Part shown: positions 4,590-6,170 of the stretch, piece by piece | Numbering within the stretch: position 1 is the first letter of the stretch | Layout: each line of letters opens with the position of its first letter | Assembly: GCA_030830765.1 (NCBI GenBank) | Contig: JAURMJ010000378.1 | Location: 1-6,170 of the forward strand | From: Quisquiliibacterium sp. | GTDB taxonomy: Bacteria > Pseudomonadota > Gammaproteobacteria > Burkholderiales > Burkholderiaceae_E | Length of the DNA: 6,170 bases | Direction of reading: 5' to 3' | Translations under genes and position numbers: made by a program | Notes under the pieces: generated by a model | Databases searched by the model: none | What the model was told of the DNA's origin: nothing | What the model saw: only the letters and a program-made list of their open reading frames with translations

Positions 4590-6170
4590 ATGAGTGCGCC
4601 CAACCCAGCCGCGGCAGGCCGCGAGGCAGCCTCGTTGAGCGCACCGGGTGTGCTCTTCGCGCTGCGACCCTTTGTGCTGCAGTATCGCTGGCGATTGGCT
4701 GCGGCCGTCTTTGCCTTGCTGATGGCCGCAGCTGCCGCGCTCGCTCTGCCGCTGGCGTTTCGGCAGATGGTCGATCTCGGGTTTTCAGCGCCGAAGGTCG
4801 GTCGCATCGTCGACGGGGGTGCGCAGCAGGTGAATGCGGCATTTCTCGGGTTGTTCGGGGTCTCGATGCTGCTGGCAATCAGCACAGCACTTCGGTTCTA
4901 CTTTGTTTCCTGGTTGGGTGAGCGGGTCACCAATGATCTGCGCAATGCGGTGTATCGCAAGGTGCTTGGCCAGGATCCTATTTTTTTCGAAACGCTCAAG
5001 ACCGGTGAGGTGCTGTCGCGACTGACCACCGACACGACGCTGATTCAGACGCTGATCGGCACGAGCCTGTCAATGGGGTTGCGCAATCTGCTGCTGTTCC
5101 TCGGCGGTCTGTTAATGCTTGTCGTGACAAGTCCGTCGCTGGCGACGATGATCATGGCCTTGCTGCTGCTTGTCACCTTGCCGATCATCGTCTTTGGCAA
5201 ACGGGTCAGAAAGCTCTCGCGGGCAAGCCAGGACCGTGTCGCCGACTCGAGCGCGCTGGCCGGTGAAACGCTCAATGCGATTCAGATCGTGCAGGCCTAT
5301 GCGCGGGAGGATTTCGAGTCGGACCGGTTTACGCAGGCGACTGAGCGTGCCTTTCAGGTCGCGCTGCGCCGGATCCGGGCCCGGGCGCTGCTGACCGCAA
5401 TCGCGATTTCGCTGGTCTTCGGTTCGATTGTGCTGGTGCTTTGGACCGGGGCTCATGCGGTGATGGAGGGGCGCACGACGGTCGGACTGCTCACTCAGTT
5501 CATGCTCTATGCGGCGATGGTGGCCGGTGCGACCGGGGCCCTGTCTGAGGTGATCGGAGACGTCCAGCGAGCGGCCGGCGCAACCGAGCGGCTGCTCGAA
5601 CTGCTCAACTCGGAGTCGCACATCGTCAGGCAGGAGCGCATCGATTCGTCGGCCAGTGCAGGTGTCCGCGGCACACTGCAACGATCGCCGAACGTCGACG
5701 GGCTTCGAGTTGACCTGTCAAGGCCGGTGGCGGCTACCGGATTCGGTGCACAGCATGCGTCCTGCGAGGTTGGCGGTTTCGGCAGACGGCAGGCTGGCGC
5801 GAGCATCTCACTGGAGCAGGTCGGTTTCCATTACCCGTCGCGTCCGGCAGATCCGGCGCTTTCCGATCTTTCCCTCCAGATCGGTGCCGGCGAAACTGTT
5901 GCGCTGGTCGGTCCTTCTGGAGCAGGCAAGACGACCGTGTTCCAGTTGCTGCTGCGTTTCTACGATCCTCAGCACGGACGGATCACGCTGGACGGTGACG
6001 ATATCCGCACGCTTTCACCAAACTGGCTACGTGAACGCATCGGGCTTGTCTCGCAGGACAGTGTGGTCTTCTCTGCGGATGTCATGGAGAACATCCGCTA
6101 TGGGCGTCTGACTGCCAGTGATGAAGAAGTCATCGATGCGGCGCGCGCAGCGTATGCCGACGAATTTGTC
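4590..6170 (+). CDS. MsbA-like ABC exporter half-transporter (permease-ATPase fusion), 3' end cut by the window
   Basis: These are the first 527 residues of a type IV (B-family) ABC exporter expected to work as a homodimer in the inner membrane, exporting a lipid or hydrophobic compound. A transmembrane domain spans about residues 20-335, with hydrophobic segments near 36-56, 84-106, 163-180, 184-203, 268-288 and 299-319. The ATPase domain starts near 406. Visible ATPase motifs are the A-loop tyrosine in HYPSRP (414-419), Walker A GPSGAGKTT (441-449) and the Q-loop at Gln489 (LVSQD). The signature LSGGQ, Walker B and H-loop lie beyond the window. Blocks such as FRQMVD, RFYFVSWLGERV, TGEVLSRLTTDTTLIQ, RNLLLF and SRASQDRVADSSALAGETLN fit the MsbA-related group (TIGR02204) common in Burkholderiales and alphaproteobacteria. 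The linker at about 341-405 is some 35-40 residues longer than usual. The substrate is unknown, and the gene diverges from the sugar-acid cluster. Confidence 0.94.
   Translation, partial: MSAPNPAAAGREAASLSAPGVLFALRPFVLQYRWRLAAAVFALLMAAAAALALPLAFRQMVDLGFSAPKVGRIVDGGAQQVNAAFLGLFGVSMLLAISTALRFYFVSWLGERVTNDLRNAVYRKVLGQDPIFFETLKTGEVLSRLTTDTTLIQTLIGTSLSMGLRNLLLFLGGLLMLVVTSPSLATMIMALLLLVTLPIIVFGKRVRKLSRASQDRVADSSALAGETLNAIQIVQAYAREDFESDRFTQATERAFQVALRRIRARALLTAIAISLVFGSIVLVLWTGAHAVMEGRTTVGLLTQFMLYAAMVAGATGALSEVIGDVQRAAGATERLLELLNSESHIVRQERIDSSASAGVRGTLQRSPNVDGLRVDLSRPVAATGFGAQHASCEVGGFGRRQAGASISLEQVGFHYPSRPADPALSDLSLQIGAGETVALVGPSGAGKTTVFQLLLRFYDPQHGRITLDGDDIRTLSPNWLRERIGLVSQDSVVFSADVMENIRYGRLTASDEEVIDAARAAYADEFV

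Noticed and set aside
4252..4593. 113-codon plus-strand frame whose TGA overlaps the exporter ATG (ATGA)
   Set aside because: The product resembles no family, is low in complexity at its end because of the 9-nt repeat, and has no clear ribosome site. The ATGA overlap is probably chance.
4301..4885. 194-codon minus-strand frame crossing into the exporter gene
   Set aside because: It lies antisense to the well-supported exporter; the Ala/Arg-rich composition is that of a shadow frame in GC-rich DNA.
5112..5681. 189-codon minus-strand frame opposite the exporter gene
   Set aside because: It is antisense to conserved membrane-domain sequence, and the His/Arg/Asp-rich product looks like a frame artefact.

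Overview
The window is GC-rich, densely coded proteobacterial chromosome. Codon use, gene families and neighbourhood fit a betaproteobacterium, probably Burkholderiales and perhaps Alcaligenaceae-like. That placement is inferred from family resemblance, not from a marker gene. No rRNA, tRNA, CRISPR array, insertion sequence, integrase or phage gene was recognised.

Layout. Positions 1-4068 carry four genes on the minus strand, in transcription order: an L-idonate 5-dehydrogenase (idnD, 4068-3031), a dihydrodipicolinate-synthase-family lyase/aldolase (3004-2096), a UxaA/GarD-family sugar-acid dehydratase (1878-346) and the start of an Ldh_2 (malate/L-lactate dehydrogenase type) NAD(P)-dependent oxidoreductase (329 to the window edge). 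idnD and the lyase are 26 nt apart. The dehydratase and oxidoreductase are 16 nt apart. A 217-nt gap with several inverted repeats and a possible -10 box separates the two pairs, so the cluster may be two transcription units or one operon with an internal promoter.

Positions 4069-4589 form a 521-nt divergent intergenic region. It has no convincing gene but holds a 13-bp palindrome, a cluster of CAGATC repeats forming an 8-bp-arm inverted repeat, and a 9-nt tandem repeat just upstream of the next ribosome binding site. From 4590 to the window end the plus strand encodes the first 527 residues of an MsbA-like half-size ABC exporter (transmembrane domain fused to ATPase). It has an unusually long linker between the two domains.

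How the genes work together. The minus-strand set looks like a catabolic cluster for a hexonate or related aldonic acid: oxidation at C5 by the IdnD-type enzyme, dehydration of an aldonate by the UxaA-family enzyme to a 2-keto-3-deoxy acid, cleavage or further dehydration by the DHDPS-family enzyme, and one more redox step by the Ldh_2-type enzyme. The families are clear; the substrate and step order are inference. No transporter or regulator for the pathway is inside the window. The ABC exporter is probably unrelated. I found no strong evidence of a wholly new system. The best leads are the enzyme combination with an atypical DHDPS active site, the stacked inverted repeats before the dehydratase gene, and the long linker in the exporter.
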